Shown one piece after another: positions 1-10,208 of a DNA stretch of 64,000 nucleotides (the stretch's first letter is position 1; every line of letters starts with the position of its first letter). The position numbers and the translations under genes are program-made. The notes beneath the pieces are model-generated. The model saw only the letters and a list, made by a program, of their open reading frames with translations, was not told the DNA's origin and ran no database searches. Source of the stretch: Anaspis maculata (taxonomy: Eukaryota; Arthropoda; Insecta; Coleoptera; Scraptiidae); NCBI GenBank assembly GCA_949128115.1, contig OX421961.1:80707277-80771276 (forward strand), given 5' to 3'.

Positions 1-561
1 AAAAGTGAGATGATTAAATAAACGTCGTGAACGGGATATGAAAACAATGTTTTTTTTACAAAAATACTCTATAGTTTCAGGAAAAGGGGGCTTCGGGGGC
101 CCCCAAGAAAGCCGGGGCCCTGGACATGGGCCCTCCTTCGAGCCCATGCCTTAAGACAGTACTGCCCACTAGAATCATGTAGAAATCCAAATCAGACGGC
201 CTATAACAGCCAACTCGTATAGCACTTTTCATCAGGCTGCATACGCAAGCCTGATCGAGTATCCATGGAACAATTGACAGATAAAGTAGTCAAGTCGACC
301 AAACATGCCATCTTCTCAACGAAAGCCGCTTATTGCATTGTGCGATAATGACGTTCCGGGCGCATTATTATCAAACGTCTCGTGTTTGGAAGCAAACAGT
401 GTGGCGCAGCTGAAACGATGGCTGGAGTGCAGGAATTTACCACGTAGTGGCCAGCTGAGAGATTTTCTCCCTTTGACACTTAGAAATCCATAACTTGCTT
501 TCGGCACACAAACTGCACCTCTTCAGGTGATTTTCATCACCAGTCACCTTTTGTGTTCTCA
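1..561. other. Left flank, repeat-derived, no clear gene
   Basis: This stretch holds a GC-rich G/C-run segment (about 85-130) and then, at about 163-226, a sequence that reads CCCACTAGAATCATGTAG followed by a near match to TCAGACAGCCTATA. The same string forms the arms of the small palindrome at 49231-49344, so this is probably one arm of another copy of that repeat. The only open reading frame worth naming is 305-493. The flank continues at 5424 beyond the LTR element. Confidence 0.4.
305..493 (+). CDS. Short ORF with SAP-like motif, hypothetical
   Basis: A 62-codon open frame. Residues about 33-55 (VAQLKRWLECRNLPRSGQL) resemble a SAP DNA-binding helix-turn-helix (pattern LKxWLxCRxLPxSGxxxxL), a motif often found at the start of multi-copy, transposon-associated insect proteins. 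Nothing else is recognisable and the frame closes right after the motif, so if real it is a fragment. The gypsy element inserted 70 bases downstream may have cut whatever this belonged to. A chance ORF is quite possible. Confidence 0.22.
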   Translation: MPSSQRKPLIALCDNDVPGALLSNVSCLEANSVAQLKRWLECRNLPRSGQLRDFLPLTLRNP

Positions 562-566
562 CCCAT

Positions 567-804
567 TGTTGTGTGCGATAGAATGATTGAAATATAGGCT
601 CCCGCGCACAACGTTATCTTTATGTATTTCTTGCTCCTGAGATAACGGCAGTTTATCCTTACTTTGTCTTCAGCAGCCCAAGAGTAATAATGTAATATAC
701 AATCGTTAAGTTTGAGTCGCCGGCTTTCATTACCCATGTCACTATAAGAAGCAAAAGCAAAGCATAAAGCAATAGTAAACGTATGCGTATACAGAGATAC
801 GTCA
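567..804 (+). repeat. 5' LTR of the gypsy element
   Basis: 238-bp direct repeat, TGTTGTGTGCG... to ...GATACGTCA, matched at 5183-5418. It should carry the promoter and the R region. No convincing TATA box was seen; I could not place the transcription start. Confidence 0.93.
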
Positions 805-805
805 G

Positions 806-816
806 TGGCGACGAGA
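806..816 (+). other. Primer-binding site, probably tRNA-Ser(GCU)
   Basis: TGGCGACGAGA begins one base after the 5' LTR. TGG pairs with the CCA end of a tRNA, and the following bases are complementary to the acceptor end of insect tRNA-Ser(GCU) as I recall it (…CTCGTCGCCA), a match of about 10 bases. A serine tRNA primer is typical of mag-like elements. The tRNA assignment is from memory, not a search. Confidence 0.65.
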
Positions 817-823
817 AGAAAAA

Positions 824-3800
824 ATGGCAAGCGTAAATTCCATAGGCAGCGTGCGGGAATTCGACCACCGAGTAGATGACTGGGTAATCTACAAAGAACG
901 GCTCGACCAATTTTTTGAAGCAAATGGCGTGACGACTCCCGGAAAGAAGGTAGCAACTCTGATAACCGTCGTGGGCACCGAAGCGTATCAGATCCTCAGA
1001 AGTCTCTGTTTCCCGGATTTGCCGATGAAGAAAAGCTACGAAGACCTGTGTACCATGATGTCAACTCAATTCGGACCTCAAGTTTCCATCTGGAGGGAAA
1101 GAATTCGATTCCATGAGCTCAACCAGGAAGCAGGTGAGAGCATAAACGATTGGTATGCAAGACTTCGGCAGGCAGCTGTAAATTGCAAATTCGATGATCG
1201 TCTCACGACGACCTTGAGAGAGAAATTCATAACCGGTCTAAAAAGAGGCAAAGTTCAGGATCGCTTGTGTGAAGAAGATGCAGAAAAACCTCTAGAAGAT
1301 ATGGTGAAGATAGCTTTGCAAAAAGAGTCATCGTTGAAAATGGACGTGAACAAGATCGACAGCGCACGTGCGACACCGACAATTTCGAATGGTCGGCGCG
1401 CTCAGCAAGCGCAGCCGCAACGAGAAACGTCGCAGCTCAAACGTCAGGGTTGGCAGCAACGTCACCGACAGCAAAGTGACAGCCACCGCCATTTTGACAT
1501 CAGTTCCCGATCAAGCATCAACAAATGCAAAGTTTGCGGAAAAATGCACCGAGGAAGCGAAGATACCTGCAGATACCGCAAGTACAGATGCGACCGATGC
1601 AATATCGAGGGCCATTTAGCTCGAGTTTGTACTAAGAAGCCAGTACATAACCTCCAAGTAGAAGAAGATATTTGTAACGACGAAAACGCCGAATTGTTTG
1701 TTATTAGAAATAAGTACGGTAGCAATCCTTTCTCAGTTCGCGTAGAAATAGGGGGCCGATTTTACAATTTTGAAATCGACACAGGGGCGGCGATCAGCTG
1801 CGTAAGCGAAACGATGTATGAACACGAATTTTCATACAACAAATTGAGAAAAGATTACGCTGTTTTGAAGACATATGTTGGTGAATGTTTAAAACCCAAA
1901 GGTTATTTTTGTGTGAATGTCAAATATAATGGTTTGAACAAATTAAGTAAATTTTATGTAGTTCCAGGAGGAGGACCTCCGTTACTGGGTAGAGACTGGA
2001 TTGAAACGAATAGGTTAAGGTTTGAAAACATCAATGCGGTGAGTTTTGAACCGCGACTTATGATTGATGGGTTGGTTAGTCAGTTTCCGAGTGTTTTTGG
2101 TAATAAATTGGGATGTTTCAGGTATGCCAAGGTATCGCTGCGATTGGAACCCAATGCCCGACCTGTGTTCTGCAAACCAAGACAAGTACCTCTAGCTTAT
2201 CGTGAGAAGTTGGATGACGAGTTGTCAAGATTAGAACATCTGGGCGTTATTTCACCTGTCGAGTCAAGCGCTTGGGGAACCCCACTGGTAGTAGTAGTGA
2301 AGAATGACGGCAATTTGAGAATATGTGGCGACTACAAAACAACTTTGAACAAACATCTAACGGAAGTAAACTATCCGCTTCCGAGGATCGACCACATTTT
2401 CGCGAAACTACAGGGCGGCACACTTTTCACGAAATTGGATTTAAACCAGGCCTACACTCAATTCACAGTCGATGAAGAATCAGCAAAACTTCTGACGTGG
2501 AGCACACATCGAGGACTCTACAAAGTAAACAGGATGATGTACGGAATATCACCAGCGAGCGCGTTTTTCCAGAAGTACGTGGAACAGTTATTTCAAGGTA
2601 TGGCAAACGTCGTAAATTTTCTAGACGACATACTAATAACAGGAAAAGACATGAACGAGCATGTTGAAACGCTGAGGAAAGTGCTGAAGATACTGGATGA
2701 TGCTGGTTTGACAGTAAAGAAAGAAAAATGTGAATTCTTTAAATCTGAAGTACAGTATCTGGGCCACATAATTTCCAGAGAGGGACTACGAAAGTCGGAA
2801 GAAAAAGTGAGGGCCATAAAACAGGCAAAAACACCAAGCACAGTATCTGAAGTCCGAGCATTCTGCGGGATGGTCAACTATTATTCGAAATACATACCAA
2901 ACCTTGCTGCGATTTTAAATCCATTGTATAGATTGTTGAAGAAAAACACAGATTTCGTGTGGAACGCTGATTGCAACAGAGCATTTGAGAGATTGAAGGA
3001 AATCTTGTCATCGGACACAGTTTTGACACATTTCAATCCTGAATTACCATTGATTTTAACCACAGATGCATCACAGTTTGGAATATCAGCAGTTCTTAGT
3101 CACCGAATGAAAGATGGAAAAGAAAGAATGGTAGGATGCGTCTCGAGAACTTTGATGCCGGCTGAAGGAAATTATTCCACAATACACAGAGAAAGTTTAG
3201 CGATTTACTACGGAGTATGTAAGTTCCAGCATTATTTAATTGGACAGAAGAAATTTGTGATCAGGACAGATCACAAACCTTTGCTTTCATTGTTTGGTGA
3301 GAATAAAGGAATACCACAAATGCACGCCAGCAGATTGCAGAGATGGGCTTTATTCCTGTCAGGATTCAACTACGAGATGCAATTCATACAAGGTACATCA
3401 AATGTTGTGGCCGATTATTTTTCCAGAGCACCTGCGGAGGTCGACTACAGATCAACTGAATTTGAAGAAAAGGGACTTTTCTTGAATTTTGCAAGTTCAC
3501 AGACAGAGTACCCAATCAACAGAGATGAAGTAGAAAAGCAGACAAAGGAAGACGCAACACTGATGGATGTCTACAGATATATCGAACATGGATGGCCAGG
3601 AAAAGTTGAAGAAAAGTTAAAACCATATTTCGGAAAAAGGAAGGAACTCAGAATTGAGCATGGATTAATTTTGTGGGGACACAAAATAGTTATTCCAAGT
3701 CCAATGAGAGACCGCATTCTAGAAGAGTTGCATGCGGGACATTTTGGGATGGTGAAGATGAAGAACAAGGCAAGATCTCTATTATGGTGGCCAGGTATCA

Positions 3801-5026
3801 ACAGTGAAATCGAGAGAATCGCAAGTACCTGCAGTCCATTTTTACACAACAGGCAAGATCCACCAAGAGAAAAGCCAGTACCCTGGAAGCAAACGGACAG
3901 ACCGTGGGAAAGAGTTCATCTCGATTACCTAAGACCGATAAGGGGCACCATGTTTTTGTTGGCTATTGATTCGTACAGCAGATGGCCGGAGGTGATCCCA
4001 GTGAAATCATTGAATGCCGACGTACTGGAAGAAAAGTTACGGGACATGTTTGCGAGATTTGGACTTCCAGAGCTGATCGTAAGTGACAACGGAAGACAAC
4101 TGGTATCGGATCAGATAGAGAGATTCCTACAGAGAAACGGAGTAAGACACAGAACATCACCACCTTTCCACCCTCAGTCCAACGGTTTGGCAGAAAATGC
4201 AGTGAAAACATTCAAAACAAAGATGTACACCGAATTGATGGACAAGAAAAACGAAGGAAAATCCATAACGACGATTTTGAATAAGTACCTAATTTCATAT
4301 AGAAACACCATGCATTGTACCACTAAAGAAACACCAGCCAAGCGAATGCTAGGAAGAGAAATTCGTACAACACTAAATCTTCTGACGGAAAAGAATCCCG
4401 AGACCACACCAAAACTTCTAAGAAACGAAGACGAAACACAAGACAATTCACAAAAATGCAGAAGCTTTCAAATAGGAGACTTGGTGATGGCCAGAGATCA
4501 TAGGACGCCTAACAAGAAAAAATGGTTGGAAGCGGAAATAGTGGAGAAACAAGGTAAATCAATATACGTCTGTAAGATTGAAACGGGGGAGAAATGGAGA
4601 CGGCACGTGAATCAATTAATAAGCCGAAGACCAGGTAAAACGTCTGTGGGCCAAGACATGCTTGTTTGGGGCGCAGAGGGCACAGGGCCAAAGGCAAGGG
4701 TGAAGATCGCGGCGACGTCTTTTGTAAGTAGTGATAACGACACAGTTCAAGGAACTGGAGAAAAAACTGATATGCCTCCTGTTATCGATCGTAAGTTTAA
4801 TAAAGTTTTTACAGACGTGATCCAAGGACCTAGTAACGGGGAGAGTCCGAACAGGAAAACAGAACAAATACTGCAAACAAGCAGTACGAAGACTCAACGA
4901 AAACTTCAGGCAAGCAGTACGAAAACTGAGCGAAAACCACAAGATAGGAGAACCTTTGTAAGCCCAAAACAGCGGGATAGAAGAACGGTGGTGAAACCTA
5001 AACACCTGAAAGATTTCGTACAGTGA
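824..5026 (+). CDS. gag-pol: Gag-Pol polyprotein of gypsy element, 1400 aa
   Basis: One open frame with all retrotransposon domains in Ty3/gypsy order. Gag covers about residues 1-280 and ends with cysteine motifs near 235 and 255; the second is a CX2CX4HX4C zinc knuckle. The aspartic protease has DTGA at about 318. The reverse transcriptase spans about 440-640, with an FLDD catalytic box near 599 (the usual YxDD has F in the first position). RNase H follows, with TTDAS at about 745 and DHKPLL at about 816. The integrase has the HX3H pair near 969, the DDE residues at about 1033 (HLDY), 1087 (SDNG) and 1123 (LAEN), then a basic tail. One oddity: the zinc-binding CX2C of integrase reads C-S-P-F near 1004, so its second cysteine is lost and integration may be impaired. 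The ATG lies 20 bases after the LTR and is the first in frame. Confidence 0.95.
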   Translation: MASVNSIGSVREFDHRVDDWVIYKERLDQFFEANGVTTPGKKVATLITVVGTEAYQILRSLCFPDLPMKKSYEDLCTMMSTQFGPQVSIWRERIRFHELNQEAGESINDWYARLRQAAVNCKFDDRLTTTLREKFITGLKRGKVQDRLCEEDAEKPLEDMVKIALQKESSLKMDVNKIDSARATPTISNGRRAQQAQPQRETSQLKRQGWQQRHRQQSDSHRHFDISSRSSINKCKVCGKMHRGSEDTCRYRKYRCDRCNIEGHLARVCTKKPVHNLQVEEDICNDENAELFVIRNKYGSNPFSVRVEIGGRFYNFEIDTGAAISCVSETMYEHEFSYNKLRKDYAVLKTYVGECLKPKGYFCVNVKYNGLNKLSKFYVVPGGGPPLLGRDWIETNRLRFENINAVSFEPRLMIDGLVSQFPSVFGNKLGCFRYAKVSLRLEPNARPVFCKPRQVPLAYREKLDDELSRLEHLGVISPVESSAWGTPLVVVVKNDGNLRICGDYKTTLNKHLTEVNYPLPRIDHIFAKLQGGTLFTKLDLNQAYTQFTVDEESAKLLTWSTHRGLYKVNRMMYGISPASAFFQKYVEQLFQGMANVVNFLDDILITGKDMNEHVETLRKVLKILDDAGLTVKKEKCEFFKSEVQYLGHIISREGLRKSEEKVRAIKQAKTPSTVSEVRAFCGMVNYYSKYIPNLAAILNPLYRLLKKNTDFVWNADCNRAFERLKEILSSDTVLTHFNPELPLILTTDASQFGISAVLSHRMKDGKERMVGCVSRTLMPAEGNYSTIHRESLAIYYGVCKFQHYLIGQKKFVIRTDHKPLLSLFGENKGIPQMHASRLQRWALFLSGFNYEMQFIQGTSNVVADYFSRAPAEVDYRSTEFEEKGLFLNFASSQTEYPINRDEVEKQTKEDATLMDVYRYIEHGWPGKVEEKLKPYFGKRKELRIEHGLILWGHKIVIPSPMRDRILEELHAGHFGMVKMKNKARSLLWWPGINSEIERIASTCSPFLHNRQDPPREKPVPWKQTDRPWERVHLDYLRPIRGTMFLLAIDSYSRWPEVIPVKSLNADVLEEKLRDMFARFGLPELIVSDNGRQLVSDQIERFLQRNGVRHRTSPPFHPQSNGLAENAVKTFKTKMYTELMDKKNEGKSITTILNKYLISYRNTMHCTTKETPAKRMLGREIRTTLNLLTEKNPETTPKLLRNEDETQDNSQKCRSFQIGDLVMARDHRTPNKKKWLEAEIVEKQGKSIYVCKIETGEKWRRHVNQLISRRPGKTSVGQDMLVWGAEGTGPKARVKIAATSFVSSDNDTVQGTGEKTDMPPVIDRKFNKVFTDVIQGPSNGESPNRKTEQILQTSSTKTQRKLQASSTKTERKPQDRRTFVSPKQRDRRTVVKPKHLKDFVQ

Positions 5027-5182
5027 TGATTGTAAATGTTATTCAACAGTAGATAGTAAGTTGTAAATATTTCAGATCAAACCATTATTGTGTGATTTTA
5101 ATGTGTTACGTAAAATAGGTGTAAATTATGTAACATAATAGCATATTTATTGTTACGGTAATTTCTTATCTTAGTGTAGGGG

Positions 5183-5418
5183 TGTTGTGTGCGATAGAAT
5201 GATTGAAATAGGCTCCCGCGCACAACGTTATCTTTATGTATTTCTTGCTCCTGAGATAACGGCAGTTTATCCTTACTTTGTCTTCAGCAGCCCAAGAGTA
5301 ATAATGTAATATACAATCGTTAAGTTTGAGTCGCCGGCTTTCATTACCCATGTCACTATAAGAAGCAAAAGCAAAGCATAAAGCAATAGTAAACGTATGC
5401 GTATACAGAGATACGTCA
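5183..5418 (+). repeat. 3' LTR of the gypsy element
   Basis: 236-bp copy of the 5' LTR, lacking two bases (GAAATAGG instead of GAAATATAGG). It is followed directly by the second copy of the CCCAT target duplication. Confidence 0.93.
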
Positions 5419-5423
5419 CCCAT

Positions 5424-5854
5424 GAACACGGTTTTCGGAAAGGAACAAAAGGTATGGACACATGCCGGCTATGTGACTTGCAACCTCCAAAAGCGCACCA
5501 TTTTGTAGCGCTTTGCTCAAAGTGATCCACATTCATGATGTCCATCCATATAACAGTTTTAGCTCATTTGAGTTCAACACGGTGAAATTATATTAGCACT
5601 TCAGGGAAAACAATATCCGAACAGCTACATGAGAAGTAGGTAAAAACTGATGAAAACCACGAACATACCTGAACAACCATGAGGCACAAACTCTCAACCA
5701 GGGATCACCTTCCAACATGACCTAAAGCACCTACAAATCGCTGTCGCTGTCAGTAGTGTCAGTGTCAGCCAGGTGTCTGCAGGTATCACCCAGGATTTTT
5801 TGGACTACATTATCTGTCAATTCTCGCGCATGCGTTCAGTTCCGTGCAAAATGA
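5424..5854. other. Right flank of gypsy insertion, no gene recognised
   Basis: This continues the sequence interrupted at 566. On the minus strand an open stretch starting at 5545 runs up to the insertion and, across the empty site, stays open for about 40 more codons. It has several Cys/His residues but matches no family I know. The remainder, about 5550-5854, shows nothing recognisable. Confidence 0.35.
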
Positions 5855-5862
5855 GTATGAAA

Positions 5863-7283
5863 CACGGATTTCTGAATATAGAGCTGGATAGCTAATCACA
5901 ATATACCCCCACCACAATTTTTGTCAAACGCGTGTTGGCCGCCATACTGTGCTAATTTTTAGTTACTTTAATGCTTGTGGGTTGGCAAAGCTGCGAATAA
6001 TTGTCATCCCTGAGTGTCACTTTGATTGCCAAATGTCACCCAAATGTCAATCTATTGTCATTTTTTGACGTTTTTCTTGTTTATCCGTTTCTTTGTGCGA
6101 AGTTTTCTCGACGTTTTTCAGTGATTTGTTGAAGAAAAAGACTTGATGTCGTCCTGTTTTGTGCCTAGTTGCAAAAATAGCGACAAACAAAACAAAACCG
6201 GCATAACCTATCATGTGTAAGTTCGATGTTTTTATCCGATTTTTCATTTATTACAAAAGAATCATTTCAGGTTTCCGAAACGATCAAAGTGAAGTGGCTC
6301 CAGGCCATCAGTAGGGATCAACAAACATTTATTCAGCAGCGTAACAATGAGAGCGTGTTTGTTCAGATCATTTCTTGGATGAAGCCTTCGAGCGAATTGG
6401 ATTGCTCAAGAAACTGAAACCCAATGTAATTCCTTCACTTGATTTGCCTACCCTGAGACCACGGTATACCTGAGACCCATTCCAGTAGTTTCAGAAAGCA
6501 GTCAAGCTATCCAGGAAGCTCCAACAACCACAAGCCAAGTTATGCCGGAATCATGACCAGATCAAGCTATGCCGAAAGCATCAACAAGCCAAGCTATGTC
6601 GGAATTATTATTAAGCACAAATAAACAATTATGTTATACTTCAATAATTGTTTTCATTTTATTTTTGTGATATAAATCAGGTTCGTGTTTGTGTTGTTTT
6701 GTAGCGTTTTGAAATCACTAGAACCGATCCAGTTCGGCTCTAAAATCAAGGGATCCGAAGGTTCCCGAAAATCCTTGCCCAATCAGTGATAGCGATTTTC
6801 GAGCTGAACTGGCTCCGTTCTGGCCAGTCGAAGACGCCATTAGTTTTTTGCTTGAGTTTCTACGTTTTGTCTTCGAAACAATTCATCAAATACCTTACGT
6901 TTCCAACATGTATGTAGTTAACTATTCCGAAATAAAATGAGTTGCAATTTGTAATAAACAACATTTGAAATCATAACCACTAACCAATAATTAAAAAAAG
7001 AATAATAGGAAGATTCAAGAACCAAGAATCATTCTACGAAACAAAAGTACAAGCATCTTAGCTTTCTCCCTGTAGGACTCGTCCAGTTTCAGGTAATTAT
7101 TATTTCACAATTAATATTTGAAACAAATGTAAACACCAATGCACAAAAGACGGCGGTTTATATTTTGAATCCGATTTGTTGCCCGTCAGCCAATAACATT
7201 TTAGCACAGTATGGCGGCCAGCTGGGTTCGGACAACACGCATGTGTTGTATTAGCTATCCAGCTCTATATTCAGAAATCCGTG
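5863..7283 (+). mobile_element. P-superfamily DNA transposon, decayed, non-autonomous
   Basis: A 1421-bp element with perfect 34-bp terminal inverted repeats (CACGGATTTCTGAATATAG... at 5863-5896 and its complement at 7250-7283). Subterminal similarity continues inward to the shared GCCGCCATACTGTGCTAA. The ends are flanked by a perfect 8-bp duplication GTATGAAA (5855-5862, 7284-7291). An 8-bp duplication, ends beginning CA and an internal THAP domain gene are the hallmarks of the P superfamily. Only a THAP-encoding remnant is left, with no catalytic core, so it would need transposase from elsewhere. A second imperfect inverted repeat (about 6718-6830, GAACCGATCCAG... versus ...CTGGCTCCGTTC) lies inside. 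Confidence 0.85.
6146..6460 (+). pseudogene. THAP DNA-binding domain of P-like transposase, frameshifted
   Basis: The ATG at 6146 opens MSSCFVPSCKNS, the start of a C2CH THAP zinc finger. Exon 1 ends at 6216 at a GTAAGT donor. A 54-bp intron with acceptor TTTCAG restores the reading YHVFPKRSK, which is the expected THAP continuation. The frame then breaks: the next block KWLQAISRD is in another frame, and the block LDEAFERIGLLKKL after it is shifted again. At least two frameshifts separate parts of one domain. AATAAA at about 6621 could be the old polyadenylation signal. In P transposases this domain binds the transposon ends. It is no longer functional here. Confidence 0.75.
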
Positions 7284-7314
7284 GTATGAAATGAATGGCC
7301 ATGAAAAGGCCTAT

Positions 7315-7425
7315 ACAAGAGCGCGTTTTCAGGCCCGAAGCCTTGTTTGCCATCATGAGGAGTAGCCGAATGATGCAAAAGAGGCTGAGGGCCTGAAAAA
7401 GCACAGCGCTCGTGTGTCGAACAAC
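7315..7425. repeat. Short imperfect hairpin repeat
   Basis: The left arm ACAAGAGCGCGTTTTCAGGC pairs with the right arm GCCTGAAAAAGCACAGCGCTC. This is a small foldback of about 110 bp immediately right of the P-like element. No target duplication was identified. Confidence 0.5.
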
Positions 7426-7839
7426 GCTTTTAGTAATTTTTGCTCAAATTGAGAGAGAACTCGAATTTCTTGTAAATTTTGACACTACTTTGACAAATGT
7501 CATGCTAAATACTGCAAACCTTATATTTTTGATTATGTATTAAGTCTTTGGTATTAAGTACACGGTATTACCTATACATTGCACGTTATGTATCTATAAA
7601 ACGATTACGAAAACTATCAAGTATAACGGTTGGCTTTAGTGTCGAAAGATTCGGTCAATCCAGGTTGCTCAGCTTGATGAATACATTTTGTCCCTACGAA
7701 AGCCAACCCTAAATGGTTCTTCTTGTTTTTCCCATGGTTATACCATAGTTCAAACCGAGGTTTAAACTTCTGAGTTTTGATAGCTTATATACCATACCTA
7801 CTCATAAGTTATCGTGGGTAATCTACTTAGTAGGTACTT

Positions 7840-9270
7840 ACGAAAGCGCTGAAGGACCATGTTGAACAAATAATTTTTAAATGCAAGTTAAGTTAATATT
7901 CTGCAATGCAATTTCTTATTCTGCAATGCAAGTTGGTATCCTACAACGGAAATTATGTATTGTGCAATGCAAGTTAGTATCCTGCAATGCAAGTTCAAGT
8001 ATTCTGCAATGCAAGTTGACATCCTGCAATATGCAAGCTGGTATCTTGCAATAAGAGTTGCAATGCCAGTTAGTATCCTACAATGGAAGTTAGTTATATG
8101 CAATGCCAGTTAGTATCCTGCAATGCCAATTAGTATCCTGCAATGCAAGTCAGTATCTTGCAATGCAAGTTAATATTCTGCATGCAAGTTAATATCTTGC
8201 CTTGCAAGTCAGTATCCTGCAATGCAAGTTAGTATCCTGCAATGCAAGTTAGTATCTTGCAATGGAAGTTAGGACCCTGCAATACCAGTTAGTACCTACC
8301 CTGCAATGGAAGTTAGTATCCTGGAATGCAAGTTAGCATACTGCAGTCAGGTCAGGTCAGGTCGAAGCGATCGCAGTGGGCGCGTTAACCACCCTGGTCT
8401 GGTAGGGGTTTCAGCCGAGGGTTGCGTCCGGCACTACCCGGTGGATCGAGCATCACCGTCGGATGTCCAGCGATAAGATTTTATCCTCCTTCCTACCCTG
8501 CCGTGCAGGGGAATCATTAGAAAAAGGTTAGGTCAGGAACAGACCACAGGGCGGCAGAATGCAGCAAAGAGCCAAAGTACTGCGCTCTTGTGGCCAATAT
8601 GGGTGGAGGCCCTTAGACATGAAGATATACGATAGTAAACAGCCCAAAGTTCAAAGCAAAATGGCTCTGAGGGCTATCAGCACATATTTCATCGTATCGA
8701 CAAGGGCGGCCGGCGCTGGTTATTGCTGGAATTCCAGCAACAACTATATCCCTGCTGGCGAGATAAAGGACAGAAACATTTAATGGAACACCGAAAAAAG
8801 AAGCCAGAGAGGGACTCATTTTAAACTTCGAGGGGCACCGCACAACCCTCGGCTAAAAACCTTCCCAGACCAAATGGTTAACCCCTGGGACCGCTTCGAC
8901 CTGACCTTGACTGACCTGACTGTGGAATACCAACTTGCATTGCTAGATTGCAATGCAAGTTAGTAGATATATCTACTAACTTGCATTGCAGGAGATAACC
9001 TGCATTGTCGGATCCTATATTGCATTGCAGGTAACCTAACTTGCAGTGCAGGATACCTAACTTGCATTGCAGGATAATAACTTGCATTGCAGGATAATAA
9101 CTTGCATTGCAGGATACTAACTTGCATTGCAGGATACTAACTTGCATTGCAAAATACCTAACTTGCATTGCAAGATAGCTGAGTTACATTGCAATATACT
9201 AACTTGCATTGCAGGATACTAACTTGCACTTGAAAATTTTCTTTTCAACATGGCCCTTCAGCGCTTTCGT
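7840..9270. mobile_element. Foldback element with 20-bp tandem-repeat arms
   Basis: The outer ends are inverted copies of ACGAAAGCGCTGAAGG-CCATGTTGAA. Inside each end is a tandem array of a ~20-bp unit, CCTGCAATGCAAGTTAGTAT. There are roughly 23 degenerate units at 7880-8342 in one orientation and about 15 at 8933-9235 in the opposite one. The core (8344-8932) has its own inverted ends, CAGTCAGGTCAGGTC...GAAGCG, extending about 80 bp to AGCCGAGGGTTG. A possible 9-bp duplication TAGGTACTT sits at 7831-7839 and 9275-9283, but such strings are common nearby. The layout matches Foldback/Galileo-type elements. Open frames inside are short and unrecognised. Confidence 0.7.
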
Positions 9271-9299
9271 AGGGTAGGTACTTACAACTTCAACTTACC

Positions 9300-10208
9300 T
9301 ACGTTTTCGTGCTGTCGTAGATCCTGTGTAGAAGAACTTTCTTGTCTAGAGATGATCGAAGAAGTCGAGGAGAAAATCTAACCGATAGTAAGTTTTCCCG
9401 CGTTGGGTCCGTTGGGTTATCGTGATTTGTGACTCAAGCCGTACAACAACTGCAACGGTGCTAACTACTCAACCAACTCCACTAAGCGTGAGAAAAACTA
9501 CGTACAATTTCCTCCAACGATTACTGTTCTGCTTCAACCGTTGCCCTGCAGATGCCGCGCCGCCAGCACTCTGGCTCCGGCACTCCGGCAGGTATTGATT
9601 GATCCACCAAGTCCTGACGGTGGCAGTTTTCCTGCCCATTACTGCCGCACGCTCTCCCTGCAACGTTCAGGCGTCGCCACCGTTCCCGACTTGAGCCCTT
9701 CGGCCATTCTATGCAGCCGGGTCATTTTAAAGCTCCGCCGCGACGTGCGCTGGCGTCCCTTCGATCGGTCGTTCGGTATTGAACGTCGTATAGTATTTCA
9801 CCCGCCATAGTCAATTATAGGGCCGTGTAGTGCGCGCAGGTATGATCCTCGAAGGGAACCGCACACAACCGCCGCCGCTCCAGCTATAGCCCTTTTCAAG
9901 TTCAGGACACGACGAAACTCAGGCCGCGCTACTCGTCAATTATTAGAGGACACAATAACAATTTCGAGCCTACCGGGGGCAGTAATAGCCAATAGGGCAC
10001 ATTTAATAGAGAACGACATGCAACAGTTGCCGTTTCCATGAATAATAACTAGTTAATTAGTGGCATGTTGTGTGATATGTGATGGTAAGTGGTTTACTGG
10101 TCTCCAGGGTGGCATGCTGTGTGTGACCACGGACGGGACACTGACACGGCGGGGGATGGACTTGATGAGTGAAAGTTGTGTCCATCAGCAGCAGCAGAGG
10201 CAGTAGCC
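9300..10208 (+). promoter_or_regulatory. GC-rich presumed promoter and 5' UTR
   Basis: Sequence between the foldback and the first ATG is markedly richer in GC and CpG than the rest, especially 9540-9790 and 9840-9950. It ends with CAG-rich sequence leading into GTAGCCATGG. This is the expected position of the promoter and 5' UTR of the gene starting at 10209. I could not identify a transcription start or core promoter motif. Open frames here lack known domains and are probably incidental. Confidence 0.45.

Larger units (their letters stand above)
567..5418 (+). mobile_element. Ty3/gypsy LTR retrotransposon, mag-like, nearly intact
   Basis: The element is bounded by two LTRs that start TGTTGTG and end ACGTCA, so it has the TG...CA ends of LTR elements. 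It is flanked by a perfect 5-bp target duplication CCCAT at 562-566 and 5419-5423. The LTRs differ by eye only by a 2-bp indel (238 versus 236 bp), so the insertion is young. A tRNA-type primer site follows the 5' LTR and a short purine run (5178-5182) precedes the 3' LTR. One uninterrupted Gag-Pol frame fills the interior. The single fused frame, the Ser-tRNA-like primer site and the domain order (PR-RT-RNaseH-IN) fit the mag clade of Ty3/gypsy. No envelope frame is present. Confidence 0.95.

Noticed and set aside
7880..8342. CRISPR-like array of short repeats
   Set aside because: The 20-bp units are directly adjacent without spacers and reappear inverted at 8933-9235. This is a foldback arm in a eukaryotic genome.
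9541..9810. 89-codon open frame rich in Arg, Ala and Pro
   Set aside because: It sits in GC-rich presumed promoter sequence, where stops are rare. An equally long frame exists on the other strand, and no domain is visible.
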